Below are positions 22,246 through 36,035 of a stretch of 64,000 bases of DNA, one piece after another (within the stretch, counting starts at the first letter, position 1; each line of letters opens with the position of its first letter). Source of the DNA: Erigeron canadensis. Lineage: Eukaryota > Streptophyta > Magnoliopsida > Asterales > Asteraceae. A program made the translations under genes and the position numbers. The stretch is taken from positions 28,150,980-28,214,979 of the forward strand of contig NC_057765.1 of NCBI RefSeq assembly GCF_010389155.1. Reading direction: 5' to 3'. Below the pieces are notes generated by a model. It was not told the DNA's origin. It saw only the letters and a list, made by a program, of their open reading frames with translations, and searched no databases.

Positions 22246-25200
22246 ATGTATATATATATATATATATATATATAGAGTAAGGTTAAATTAGAAACCATTC
22301 ACATATAGACAAAGATAATATTATAACTATCATATATTAACATCAAGTTATAATATAATAGTTCTTCCAATTTAATTGGTTCTCACATAAACCTTTACAT
22401 ATATATTAACGATAGTTTTTTCATTAAAAAAACATTTCTTTGGATTGATAAATTCCTTGAGTGTAAAAATTAGCAACCTAATGGGGTGTTTGGTTCATTA
22501 AATTCAATAGATTTCTATGGAGTTGGAATTAGAAATTCATGCTTTTTTATATTTGATTGGACAAAACTAAGAATTCAAAACTTTCTTCCAAATTTATTAA
22601 AACAAAGAATCTACAATATTCCTTTCACATCTTCAATGGAAGGAATTTAAACATATTGACAAATAAACCCTTCCTAGCAAAGTTGCAAATTTTTGTTTCA
22701 TCTTGAAGACTTGAACACAAAACATTGCTGGTGCTGTGTTGATTCTAACATTTGACAAAACTGTAAATGTTTTTGTGCCGCCACTAGCCACCGTCGGCGG
22801 AACACAACTCCTCTTGCCACCACCACTAAATTGCTTTTGTCCCTTAACTCTTTTCATTTTTTTCATCGATCAACCGAACACCAAAAACGTATTTACCGGC
22901 GACCGCGGTTGAACATCATCCCCCACCACCGTAATTGCTTCTTATAAATTCCGGTTATTAACCACCCCTGATGCTGCTTATGAACGGAACTAGGGTTTTG
23001 TTATGCATGTGAACTAAAACAATAACTTATTATGATTGAAAGATAGTAATAATTTATCATTTTCTTTTTCATGTTTTTGATTGCTAAATTGGTAACTGAA
23101 ACCAATAATGTGATGGAGTATTGACAGAGGGATGGCGACGACTGATTTGTGGGGAAAAAGGATGGGGTAGGTAAGTCATGTAGTCATATACATTATTATT
23201 ATTATTATTGTCATTATATTATTATTATTGGGATATCTTATATTTATACTAAACTAAAAATGAATTCATATATTATTATAAAAATATAATCAAGGTTAAT
23301 TTTGTAATTTAATATAATTTATGTTTAATTTTTTAACTGAATTTCATTGAATTATATTAATCATACACAAATCAGATTTTAAAACTTTCGGATTTCAGTT
23401 TTTCTTTAAATTTCAATCATTTTAATCGATTTCAATTGATTAAAAAATATTTTGTGGATCAAACTACTTTTAAAAAATAGGTTAAGTTAGGAAGTTTGAA
23501 CTAAAAATAATTATAATCAAATATAATCTATGTTTGTTTTTTAGTGAAATGTTATTAATAAAAGAGTGATATATTTATAATAATAAGGGTCGATAATATA
23601 TTAGTTCCCTTGTCCATCCTGCTACGCGAGTGTTGAAGTCATTCCTTCCTCTTCATTTATATACAAATGCTGTCTTAAAAGAAACGAGAGATAAACGGCG
23701 AGAAAAGAGGAAACCAACCCGGATTAGATCCACCAACGCTGGTAATAACCGGGCTCATCTGAGGTACTTTTCCCTTTCCTACGTCCATCTATATATCTAT
23801 ATACATACATACATATAATACACACACCATAGGGGTGAAATTGCCACCATTCCCTCCATCGCAATCTTCATCCCCTCCACATAAATATATAAACCCTAAT
23901 TGTTCACACACACATGTATACATACATAAACAAATTAAGTAAGAAAGAGTGGATGAATTGAATTCAGGGGATCTCAGTAGAGAGTTACATAGTTACAGCA
24001 ACAAAGAAAAGAATAAAGAAACTACGAGAGAGAAAAAGACACGATTTGTTAAGAGTGTGATGTCAAACAACAATTTGTTCCTCTTTGTTTGGTGTTCGGT
24101 GTGTATGTGTATGTGTATATATCAAAAACATGGGAATTTCTCACTTTACAATTTTTATTAAGTAATTACATATTTACACATAAAAAACACAAAACAACAA
24201 ATCTTGCAAATATCTATTTCGGCCGCCTGTACTTCTGGGTTTGATTTTTTGCGGCTACCTGCAAATCTAACTACCATAATTTCTAAGCACCACCGTGGTT
24301 TTCCTGACCAACTTTTTTGCCACCCACCATCGTTTTTCTGCCTATTGTTTTTTCCAGCCACTTCTTACCTTTTCTTTTGTGGGTTTCGGAGTTATGCTTG
24401 GAGGGTTGAAAGCCCGTTGGTGAACCCTCTCAAATGTGACTATTAAAGGGCTGAAACTGTAAAAAGAAGCCTTTTTGTAAAGGTGACATAAAAATTAAAC
24501 AAGTGATTGTGTTACCGCTGGAGCCGGAGTTGTGTTTTGTAAGAGTGAAACGACGGTGGCAGCGGTGGAGCTTACTGTCTTTTGTAGAATCCAAATGAAA
24601 ACTACGAGGGCAGACGCGGTGTTGGTTAGACGGTGGGGGGTGGAAGAAGAAGTAGGAAGGAGGTGGCGGTGGTGTTTGTGTTTTGTAACGTGCGTGTCTG
24701 TGTGTTTTCGATTTGAGTATAAAAAAGACAGTAGGAAAGTACAGCAATAATGTCTATGTGTGTTTTCAACAAACTAAAATGTGAATTTATGTTTTTTTTT
24801 TAAAATTTTTGTAGAGTGAAGTGACATAGAAAAAGAGACTAAAAATCATTTGTAAACTTTTAGCAAAAATATTACTTATCTTATTTCACAAAAAAGGCTA
24901 TTACACATCTTATTTCTTTTTTAATTTATAAAAATATGTTATGTTTTTATAAGAATTGTTTAGTTTAATAATGTAGGGGGAAAATATACAAAATTTGGGA
25001 GGGCTGGAATCTCATTGGCGCCAATGAAATTAGTTGGGAAGACAGGAGGGTTGAAATGAGTTTGCAAAGTCTTATTGGAGGGAATTGGGAAGGTGGGACA
25101 GTTTGGAGGCATGACCCCTAAGAAACATACATCCAATATCGTTGTTGGTGCACACTATAACTTTTCTACCATAGTTAGTAACGTTCCGATGCACTTAACC

Positions 25201-25678
25201 CTATATATAATATATTATATATAGAGAATGGGAATACGTGGCTGTTAGATACCTAAGCTTAGGTATATTAACTTTTTTCATATATATATAATATATATAT
25301 ATATATATTTAAGATAGATAAAAAAAAAGTTGATGCCCCTACTTGTTTGATGCCCTTGGGTTCTCACCTACTTGGCCCGGTACTACGGCCACCCTTACCA
25401 GAAAGGAATCAATGACTTTGTTTTTTGGTTAATTGGATATTAGTAGTAATGATGTCATTGATTTTTTCTATAATTATTATTATGATTAAGTGGGTCTCAT
25501 ATTTATAATTTGTAAGGTTGTAGACAAAATCATATGTTATTTGTAGCAATAGTTTTTAAAATTTATCTATTTCAACATTGTAGGGTGAATCATATGTTAT
25601 TGTAGCAATAGTTTTCAAGATTTATCTATTATAACATGAGTATATATTTTGAGTTTGTCTTCCTATAGATTTTCAACG
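22246..25678. other. 3.4 kb intergenic region, no gene supported
   Basis: Mostly AT-rich with (TA)n near 22250 and 25270 and a 16-bp perfect palindrome TACCTAAGCTTAGGTA at 25250-25265. Short ORFs on both strands (for example 22633-22866, 24430-24750) lack plausible splice partners or known motifs. The more GC-balanced patch at 24200-24750 could be a promoter or UTR relic. Confidence 0.45.
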
Positions 25679-28036
25679 ATGGCAAGGAGATCTCTTAGAA
25701 TTAAGGAGATGTCTCCTACCCATGAAGTTAAGGTAACTCCTGAGTCCAAATGTTCTTTTTTTCAGAACAACAAACTATCTCACCCCTACTCTTACATTAC
25801 ACGAATGCTTGAGATGAAACCCTCCACTCTCGAAAACCCCCCAATAATCCACTCCTACAAATGTAGGAAGCGAGACTCGGACCCCGGTGGAATGCCCAGA
25901 GACCTTACCAATGGGCCACCAACCCGATTGGCTTCTGAGCACATAATTAAAACACTCTTTTTGTATTCAAACCCCCTTTGAAACCTATAGTTTATCTAAT
26001 GTACCTTTAACAATTTGTGATTGCAGTGTAAATTCTTGGTATCTAACATACGCCCTTCTACTGTGAAGAATGCTTTGTGAGTTTATTTATTCATTAATCA
26101 AGTTTTATAAACTTTGTTTTCGACGGGATGATATATACATATACATATACATATATATATATATATATATGTTTTGAATTTGAACATCTACAGCTATTCG
26201 TACTTCGGCTGTTATGGGAAAGTAACGGGTGGAAAGTACCTTCATGTGCACTCATTTACTCCTGAAAATAGTCACTCTGTTCTCACTTTCACACGCTCAT
26301 TTGTTGTGAAAATGCAACTCACCAATGACATGAAGGTATATCTCTTTTTTCCCTTGCTTGTTTTTTATATGTTTGAATCATGTCTTGTTGATTAGAGTTC
26401 AACTTTATCTTTTATCCATTATAGAGTTGCATTTTGCGTCATCATCACAACATTGATGGTATGATGGTGTCTGTTAAAGAGTACAAAGGGTAAGTTAATA
26501 AGTTATATATCACGAGTATAAATTTGATAGAATATGATCAAGAAGTTCTCATGATATTTTCCCCCATACTGCATCTTTAAATGTGTATTCGTGAGTGTTT
26601 ACAGGATAGCAGTGCACATGGAGGAATTGGATGGTAGTAATTTTAAGTACCATTTTTTACTTCAATCCTTCACAAACCTCACACTTGAAGCCAAGGTAAG
26701 TTTAGGAAAAAGTTGAAGTTCTTTATTCATAATTTATTTACTTTTTTTTTTTTATTTAAAATCACTAAAACATAAACACTTGGGATGCAGGTCATCAGGC
26801 TTCTGGAGGACCTTTTTAATGGAATGAATTGCAGAATCAGACTATTACAAACTCATTTAGAGGCAGTAGAGGAAGAGTTAGAGCCTCAAGTTCAAGCATT
26901 AAGAGATTGGTATGATGATGAGCCTGATCGTCTTCCCTTCAAAGGGTATTTATAATATATAACTATTCTACTCCTTTCGTCCCAAAATTATTCTCCAATA
27001 TATAAGAACAGTATAAATATAACGAGTTTGTTGCAAAGTTGTTTTTTGCAAAAGCCACAAAAGATGTTTCTACCTTTTAATAACTATTTAATGCTTTAAC
27101 ATCATTAAGATGTTGGTATTTTGACGAGTAAGATCTTGTTTCATTCAAGGGGGTATCCATAAGTTCTAAACATTCTACTTCTTTTGTCCCAAAATTATTT
27201 TCCACCTATAAAAACACAAACTATAAGGATAATGAGTTCATTGCAAATCTGTTCTTTGTATTGTCACAAAAAGATGTTTTTACCTTTAACAAGTATTTAA
27301 TGCTTTTATTCAGTTTTGCAAATAAAAATTTTGATTATGGGTAATGTCATATGGTAAACTTAAATAATTTCAATATTATTTCTAGTAGTTGACGATTAGT
27401 TTGGGATAACCAGAAAAAGAAAGGTGGACATATAATTTTGGACGAGGTAATACTATATTGCACATTATTGTTATAATTAAACTTAATCTGTTGTCCAGAT
27501 ATGCGGTGATTAGTTTCTTTTTAGAAAACGAATATTACCATGCAAGAGAAATTGCCAAGCATAGGTTCCGGGGATGCGGAATTAGTGTAAGTATATTGAT
27601 CAACTCTCTTTAAAGTTTGACTTCTTAGTTGCTACTTGCTTTCATTTACTCATAAAATACGATCCGTATCAACTACTTCTTTCTCAATTACCCATTCTTG
27701 AAGTTTCATTGATGCCGAAATTAGATTTGGTTCTTTGATGCTGAAATTAGATTTGGTTCTTTGATGTTTTTTTTCCATGAATGGGAGTAAAAATTCCAAA
27801 CAAGTGAATAACGAATGTTCACAGATCTAGTTTTAAAAGAGAACAAATGATATTATCCATGAAGTTCTTGATACTGTGCATGACTAGCTTCAAATTTTTT
27901 AAAGATCATGGATCTTTTTATCCGTCATAGTTATTCGTCTCTATTTTGCTTAGTTTTCCCCATCTTAAGGAATTATATTATATATTACATTATTATGCAG
28001 AATTGGGACCCAAAAACGGAGTTCGATGACGTTTGA
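25679..28036 (+). CDS. Eight-exon gene for a 226-aa protein with an RRM-like domain, function unknown
   Basis: Exons 25679-25732, 26027-26076, 26194-26335, 26425-26489, 26605-26695, 26791-26945, 27499-27586 and 28001-28036 join with GT-AG borders and matching phases (681 nt with stop, no internal stop). Residues about 19-105 read like an RNA-recognition motif: a first strand CKFLVSNI, a helix leading to YFGCYGKVTGG, a degenerate third strand VLTFTRSFVV, and the closing HHHNIDGMMVSVKEY. The RNP1 aromatics are poorly kept, so RNA binding is uncertain. Residues about 135-185 are acidic and probably helical (RLLEDLFNGM...LEAVEEELEPQVQ). The start is the ATG before MARRSLRIKE; an in-frame codon farther upstream is less likely. 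A SINE lies in intron 1 and a Stowaway-like MITE in intron 6. Confidence 0.6.
25752..25940 (-). mobile_element. tRNA-derived SINE in intron 1 of the RRM-like gene
   Basis: On the minus strand a box-A-like TGGCCCATTGG (25909-25919) and a box-B-like GGGTCCGAGTCTC (25872-25884) have the spacing of a tRNA-type pol III promoter. The 3' end runs into a short A tract (T run at about 25757 on the plus strand). Target duplications were not resolved. Confidence 0.45.
26969..27450. mobile_element. Stowaway-like MITE in intron 6 of the RRM-like gene
   Basis: The left end TACTCCTTTCGTCCCAAAAT and the right end ATAATTTTGGACGAGGTAAT are inverted versions of the familiar Stowaway terminus, bordered by TA. 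A second CTTTTGTCCCAAAATTATT near 27180 suggests an internal duplication or a nested copy. Confidence 0.5.
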
Positions 28037-29819
28037 CAATTTGGAGATTGCTACAGGTCACTGTCCTGGTTGAAAGAAATTGCTCCTTTTTTTATGATTA
28101 TCTATCACATCAGTCTTTTCCGTCTTGGTTCAAGGTAAATGATAACCAGACTCAGTTTTGTACCTTGTTTTTGAACCTTGTTGGGATACTGTTGTGGCAG
28201 TAATGATTCTGGTGGCAACGAAGAACATTATTTTGACATAGTGAGAATATTTTAAACCTACAAAATATTCACAATCCACCGGTAGAAATGGTGGCAATTT
28301 TTGTAGCCACTCGTCCCTTACGTTGAGATGCTTCAGTTACTGATGTTGTAGTGTGAGTTTGACACATAACAAAGATTGTTGATCTTTGGTGGCAAAGAAA
28401 TTCCCTTTTGAACTTGTTCAAAATCAGATATGCAGATTCACATACGTATAATACTATTGATTTAAATATGGGTGGTTTCTTTTTTAAGATTTTTGTGAGT
28501 TGATTCGAATAACTAGATCCAAGTTCTCTGCTATTTTAAGGTTACAGGTCGCATGTATTAAGTTATGTATTGTTTTCGTAAGTCACTAATCAACTCTGGT
28601 TTAAGAAACAAGGCTGAGCACCTTTATGGCTTTATTCCAACATAAATCATTTGCTGAACAAGAAAAGTGCACGCTTATGTGAGTGGGTTAATCAGAGTAA
28701 AAACCTCGTTCCTCATATATCCTAACATAAATCATTTATAACTGAACAATCAAATGCGTTCCAAAAAAAAAACGTATCAAATCACGCAAGATTTGAGAAC
28801 AACCAGGTTGATTTGTGATTCACCTTGTCAAGGGACTGAGTCACACCCTGCCGTCCTGGTCTGTCAAGGAAGGACATGCAATCATCGGAATCTCATGTTT
28901 CTCATTGGAAGGGTATTAACATGGGTACAACCCTTATTAACTGTCATGTGACATCGATGATAAGTATTTAACTTGTGTTACTAATTTAAGCCATTAGTTC
29001 CCGAAGGTCATCACTAAAAATTCATATTTTCAAGCCACAACCCATAACCAGATGATAAAACATGAACTTGATTTTGAACCTCAATCCAACAATACAATCT
29101 CCAACTCTCTTCACCACCTCTTACCGCCCCATTCGTTCATATTTGATAACATCACATAAATGCAATGTCTTTTGGATTCAATCTCCAAAAGCTTTTCGGC
29201 AATAAAATTAGCCATATTTAAATCCTTGCACGTATCCGGCCACGACAAGCATCAAGCAAAGCACCCCATATTCCAGCATTACCATCGGTTTCAACTCCTT
29301 CACCTTAGTGAAATTTTAGAGTAAAAAAGATGCATCTCATATCAAACTTCAAGAGATACGGTATTATAGATAAATCAGGTTAAATGACTTGAATCATTTT
29401 TATTTTGGTCACATGCATAAAAGTACCAAAAAATCAGTAAGGTAAGTAAAGGGTTCTTTTCTACACTAGATAAAACCACAAACTTTTCAAAAAAAAAAAA
29501 AAAAAAAACCCACAAAACAACCTATTTACCTTAAGGTACCTAACAATTGTATATGATATTAAGACATATAACCTGTAAAATATGGTATTGGGTGAAACTT
29601 GCTTGCAGCATGGCTTTGCATTGAGAAATGGTCCTTCCTTTTGAATCTATATATTCCTTGTAACATGCAGAATTCACCCATATTTCGCACAACCCATGCT
29701 AAATTCTCATATTGTAACATAAATACAATCGAGAAATAAATAAATAGATATTCACTTTTTGCAGCATGGCTTTGCATTGCAACATAGATTAGGCTTGACT
29801 GATTAAAAAAAAATGATTT
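28037..29819. other. Intergenic region, no gene recognised
   Basis: Begins with the presumed 3' UTR of the RRM-like gene. It holds a poly-A run near 29490. The 21-bp sequence TTGCAGCATGGCTTTGCATTG occurs at 29603-29623 and again at 29759-29779, 156 bp apart. No intact ORF. Confidence 0.45.
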
Positions 29820-32800
29820 TTATTTTGAGCATGCAGATGACTGATGCATGAATGATGCTTCCCTGAATATGCCTTCGTGTCAAACAACATCTTGGTTTCA
29901 ATGACCAAGTATCATACAACTTGCTCTGAGTTTCCGTTGTTGCTACCATCAAGTAACCGAAGATGTGTTGCTGCAGTAATGGCAGATGAAAGCACCTGAA
30001 TAAATGTTGGGTTGGACTTGGAAACATCATCTTCAGATGAACTTTTGCAGTTAGCATTATGAGCAGGTTTTATTGGCTCATCATATCAGCTTCATCTTTA
30101 CTATCAGCAACCTCAAGCTCAATTAAATAGTGGTCACCATCTAAGCTTAGCTCCCATGTGATTTGACTTTGACCAAAGTATCATATTCCTCTTGAAGAGC
30201 ATTTTCTGACAAGTTGAGTTCCTCGATAGCGTTGGTAGCTAAAGACTAAAGAATACTGAGTAGACGAACAAGACCGAGTTGGCACTTGCTCAAATCAAGA
30301 ACCTTTATATGGCAATGAGGTTTTTGAGCAGTGATGCCAAAGCAGTGCCACCCTGCATTTGTTAGTCGTTTTCTGTCAAAATCTTATAAATAAATAAGCA
30401 GTGTTTAAGAATTTGATTTGTAGCAAGCAAACCCAAACAAGCTCATATATATAAATGTCAACCATTATTCATATAATCCAAGATATAAACAATACTATAA
30501 AGCATCTTCACTAGTCACCATTAGGCCCATATGTGCTTTCACATTAGCAGTGGCCATAGGGAATGAGTTATCTTGGGGTTATGTGTTATTGCTCACGGGA
30601 TAAGTAGGCCTTTTCGTGTAGTGATAGGCGAAATAGTAGTTTGCTTTGTACTCACTACGTGGCTGCATTCCTTTTCTTTTTAGGGTTAGACGTCTTTTTG
30701 CTTATAGGCAACTTAGACTTTGTGACAAAAGGCCCACTATGCATATAGCTAGTTATTTGAATAGCTAGAAAGAATATATATAGTAAACCTGAGAATTTTA
30801 ATAAAAATCCTACCTCTTGCATATGTTGATTCCCACGAGCATTAGTTCAGCTAAAGCATATGACTGATCAAAGATGTATGCATACTGAGCATCATAATAA
30901 AATTTGCTGTCAGCAAACAAGATGATAAATAAAGCTTGACATGATTCTTGCAAAATGAATCCATCAACTATATAGCTCTCTCCTCAACCACAAATAGTCG
31001 TTAATAAAATATATAAGCAAAAAAATATAAAGCAATGTAGATTGCTTTCTAACAGGTCCAATACAGAGGCTGTCACTTAGTCGCATAAAGCTGCAAAGCG
31101 AAAAGACAAATATCGCTCTCAAATGTTTAGAGGAAAAACTTGATGTATTCAATACACTAATGGAAAACCAAATTTATTCAACGATGTATACTTCTTTAGA
31201 GCCACAAGTTTATCCAACAGACTAACCCAGAAAACTTAATATATATTGCTATTGTATCCTGTTCAATGGTAGAAAGTTTAGGTCCGCTTGACATATGAAC
31301 ACAAAGACTAAAAAGTTACAATTCACACTAAAAGTGGCAATCATGATCCATTTACTTATGATCTGGTCGCTTTAGACTATGTTTCATTACCGACAGGTCA
31401 AGCAGGCCAATAGAAACTTTTGTAAAACAGAAAACTGGTCGAGAATGTATATTCAATGCACCCACCTTTTTGCATCCCTTGATGTAAAAATAGGATAAAA
31501 GAAAACAACTTTTTTTGATAAAGTAAAAGAAGATACTATTGTGATAAGAGCTTATGTATTATACTTAACATTCCAGGTATTTTTAAGCACAAATTGAGAC
31601 CAAAATTATTCGGGTGACCCCAACCGCACCAGTTTCATTTTATAAACAACTTGTTTTGACCCCGATAATCAGCCCACTCATTTGCCACTTTCCACGTGAA
31701 TCTTCAAAACCGGACCAAATTCTATATGCCTAAAAAACGAAAAGAAACCTGTTTTCACATAGAAAAATCCCCCATACAAAACCGGATCAAAAACAGGTTT
31801 CTATAACCCTAAAACCGATATATGGCTATAACTGTTTTTCCAAGAAAATAACTTGGGCTTAGTGTTTTGATGCGATAGTGGCCATCAACTGTACATCTGT
31901 AATTTGTCTTTTTTTTTTTTTGCATGTGAATGGATAAACTCTGTAGCACACACAACAAAAGATTTCATTGTTTTACTGAAACTTATTATCATATAATGTG
32001 CATACTTGGATGTAATAACTTTATTTAATAGGAAATATCATAGCCCCTTTGCAATTCTGCAAGATTGTGGTAATGCCATGTCTGAACATTTATCATTCAA
32101 ATAAATTCCAGAAATATTCAACACTTCCAAGCGAGACACAAGCACATTGCTCAGTGAGCAACGGTTCGTCATTGCAATTTTGGATAATCTAATATAAACA
32201 TTTTCAATCAATTAATGTTTAGGGGCCGTGATATATGAGGTACATACTTCATATAGCTTCATTCCAGTTCAGCTAAAGAGCATATACTTGATACGTTTGT
32301 CATTGTAATCACATAGCTATATTAAGCACATATTATCATGGGGAACATATTATTGCAAGACTGTTCAAACTTTGCTAATGCAGAACTCACTGAATGGATA
32401 AGCAAATGTGTCATATTGTTTACATTGATAATTGTATGCCAAAAAGCCAGAATCAAATTTTGATACTGCGAGTGCTTGGTCCATTCAAGATATTTATAAT
32501 TAATAAACAAAAAGAACAGTGAAAGCAATATTAAGAGCTATTGTAATCATACCTCTCAACCTCTTCTCTTTACTTAGTTTCAAGAAGTATAAGTATGCAA
32601 CTTCAACCTTCATATCTTCAATGCTCTGCTTACCACCATATTTACATGTGACGGGTTCGATGTGTACAGAGACATCCTTAAATTTGAATATAATATGTTT
32701 CCGCGAGAAACGAATAGCGATTTGACAGCCATCAAAAGAAAATTCATATAGGATGCTTCTGTTCATTTGCCAGCTGCTGGTTCCAGAAACGAAGCCAAAA

Positions 32801-33930
32801 GTGAATTATCTGAGAATAACCAAAAAAATAGTTTACGTTAATTGCAATGACACCGCAGAACCTTTAGTAAGTCACTGATAAGCTGAAGAAACCATGACTT
32901 GAATGATTAATATACTGAATGTATGATAAACCAAATCACCCATTTTGTGACATAGATTTTCAGTAACACCGTTATGCACATCTCCAAGAGGTCTTGAGCA
33001 TCTGAAATCTTTTGCAGTTTGTGTGGCTTGTTTTAAAATCCTGCCTTTGTGGGAAGAAGTAGTTTCGTCCGTACGTACAGGATTACAATAACGGACTTCA
33101 AATTTAAAAGGAACTGGCGAGACATCCTGTCAAGTGTAAATATAACCATTCAGAAATTAATATCAACCAGCAGTAATAAGTTAAGAAACCTTATTATAAA
33201 TCAGAGATGTCTTCCCTGATATTCATCGATATGACTACCGAGATCGTGTCTATTATTGACTGCAAAAGAAACCAAACATTGGCGAAGTGATAAATATTAG
33301 TCAAATAACAAGTGGTGACTGACAATATTCTTTAGAAATGGAAACATGTTCTTGTGGGGACTCTTCCACGAGGACACTGCACTTCCTGCTATCCATCTTC
33401 GTCATCAGAAAGGAACAGACGACCCAATTTTTGACTAACTCTTTGACTACAGTGTTTAGATTTAGATCGATAGTCATCTCAGCGAGAGAGTGAGACCAAA
33501 GGGACATCATCATCTTCTGACTAATCATTAGCATATGAGTTTGATAAACATGGATTGGTGAATATTTTAAGCCAGAATTGACTAATGATATATCATCTCT
33601 CTCAGTATGAGTCTCAGAGCAGAAGTTTTTTGGAACATTTAAAGGTTCAGCATCACTGTTTATCCGCTTTAATTTGTCAATTTCGTACTGCAACCTCCTG
33701 CAAAAAACTCAGCGAGCAACCGTTTATCAATTTCAAGTCCGCTACTATATACAGCAGTAGAGTTGCAGGGAACAATGACTTCCAACTCATGATGGTAAAG
33801 CCTGATTTTCAGATGGCATGTTCCTGTTTGTTTGTAAGTGAAATTTCTAGAACACTCGGGTAACCATGCTTTGAAAGTTCTGCAACCCACCCAATGGCAC
33901 GCCTAGGGGCAACTTTTACCCACATCATTG
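29820..33930 (-). pseudogene. Decayed TONSOKU (TSK/BRUSHY1/MGOUN3)-like gene, C-terminal two thirds
   Basis: Read on the minus strand, fragments occur in the order expected for plant TONSOKU. At 33930-33300 lies the polar linker (DDDVPLVSLSR and FLSDDEDG in shifted frames). At 33120-32950 is an exon starting DVSPVPFKFEVRYCNPV. At 32815-32540 is a ubiquitin-like segment ending IEDMKVEVAYLYFLKLSKEK. Near 32190-32040 is an LRR (SRLEVLNISGIYLND), and at 30360-29830 more LRRs (VLDLSKCQLGLVRLLSIL, EELNLSENAL) and a tail with RRHIQGSIIHASV. Several frameshifts and stops break every segment and the N-terminal TPR region is missing. TONSOKU acts in replication-fork repair and heritable chromatin states. 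Family assignment is from recalled motifs, not a search. Confidence 0.6.
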
Positions 33931-36026
33931 CAAGTAAGAACCGCCAAAAAATCCAGTCGAACAAATTTTATTTTTGAACTTAATTAAGTTAATTAAAACA
34001 AAATCAATCACATCATCAAATCCTTCGTTCTTTCTGATATAGGAAGCCAGCAAATTCATAAATATATATGTATATATATACATACTTTTGATCACATGAC
34101 ACATCTTTCCATTCACTATCTTAACACATAATTGCTAGACTTAAATATTCATTTTTGAAAATCATGGACACGGCTTTAACGGCTTGAAAACCTTTCAATT
34201 AGCAGCCAAGGATCAGATATTTTTTAACCTTTCTTTGGTAAGTTTAATCTAAGATTACCATTCATTGACATCAAAAGCTATTTTAATTATAGTATTATTA
34301 TCATATATTCGATTCAAACATGTAACATACATAGGCTATGACAAAAAAAAAAAAAACAAAAAACAAAATCAAAGTTGATGCAAGTAAAAAGACAAATAGA
34401 ACCCCTCCTTCATTGGTAAAAATCTGCCCAAAAACAAACAAACAAACAACGAGTAGCAACACCTCCATGATATCTCCAATGCTAAGGGCGTCCTTAGCCG
34501 TGTTTTAGTTGCCACATCATATCCTTATCAATCCTTAAAATCCTTACAAATTCTTACAAATCCTTTAATTTTACCTTCAACCATACAAACATCTTTACAA
34601 ATCCTTTTTCATATACAAAAAAGAAAAAAATTAATACTATGGATATCCTAAGGATATCTAAAAATATGTCCTTTAACTATGGACAAGCAACGATGAACAT
34701 ACTTCAATGCTATGGACAAGGAAGGACAAACAAGGATATTGAAGGATGTGTAAAAAACACTCCCACTGGAACCTTATTCACTAACTAGTTTTAGCCTTCC
34801 GTCCTCATCTCTCTAGAGTCTAGACTGCCATTTTTCACCATTTTGATGAACGACCACAACCCTCCATCGCCCTCTTCATTTGAAAGATAAAAAAGATGTG
34901 GCCGGACAGTGGACACCTCTCATTTCCATCCTTGTAACTCACGACATCAACTCCAAACCACCTCCCTTTTTGTGCTATAAATGGAGGACTCAAACTCCTA
35001 ATTCAAATCACACAAACAACAATTCTCTCACCCTCGAATATATCTCAGCTCTATAACAAGGGTTTTAAGGAAATTATAAGCTAGTCATAAGGGATTAAGC
35101 TGACAAGTGGTAGTGTTCTTGCAATAAAGGTTACTTTGGTTCAATATCTTCAAAAGCCTTCCTTGTTTATGTCACACGTGAATCCGGAATACCCTATGTT
35201 TGTCATGACTAAATGCTGCTAGACGTGAGTACATGGATCCCTTTTTAAACTATTTTGGGATGAGAATACATGATCGATGGGTCATTTTATAAAGCTATAT
35301 GTACTTTTTTTTCTTCTTTTTTTGGATATACTCTTTTAATGGTTATAAGTCCGATAATTGTTCTACTAGTAGAAGCACTTAAAATAGCTTTAGTTGCACT
35401 GCCTGTGTTTTGTAATTGATTTAATGGGCTTTTTACGTAGTTTGATTCATTTAACTTACGAGTAATTGTGTAAATCCAAACTAACTATCACTTTTGGTAA
35501 TTTCCATATTACTTAATTTCCAGGCCCAGGCTAGCAACTCACTATCATCCTCATTTTTCTCAGCCAAAAAGCATAGCTATCAGCAATTTTAATTTATCTT
35601 CGTAACCGTGGTGTCTAACTAAATATATTATTTGAATAAAAGGGAAACAATATAAGTACTTAGAAAAGATATACCTTCTTCCATGCAATGGATATGATCC
35701 AATTTCATCGCAGATATATACAGTACTTTTTGGCATTCAGAAGAGAAGTGTGATCATTATCAGATTTTAAAAACATTTCATTTCATAGTATCTCCGACCA
35801 AGTTGGGTGCTCGCTCTTTGTTTCTCGACCAAGTCACTACTTGCGTCATTTTCAAGGTCCAAATGTTCTCTCTGACAATAAAAACACCATGAGATAATTG
35901 ATTTTGATAAGATCTCAGTAGAACTTTTAGATCTTAAGCTTCTCGCATCTCATTGGATAATTATTTTGATTTAGTTGCTTGGCATACCTTCATGGCTTCG
36001 TGATAGATGCCACTGGGGTGTGTCTA
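33931..36026. other. Intergenic region with a probable MITE (about 34480-34790) and a TATA-containing segment
   Basis: No gene is seen. At 34480-34790 a short element begins GCTAAGGGCGTCCTTAGCCG and ends near ACACTCCCACTGGAACCTTA, without coding content; its ends are only loosely inverted. At about 34970 GCTATAAATGGAGG sits in promoter-like sequence followed by a CT/CA-rich leader, which could be an LTR fragment or an orphan promoter. Confidence 0.4.
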
Positions 36027-36035
36027 AGAAAACAT

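Noticed and set aside
22478..23470. Element starting GGGGTGTTTGGTT (hAT/Harbinger-like end)
   Set aside because: No matching inverted end or target duplication was found.
24200..24750. Possible gene in the GC-richer patch
   Set aside because: Overlapping short ORFs on both strands, no consistent splice pattern or motif.
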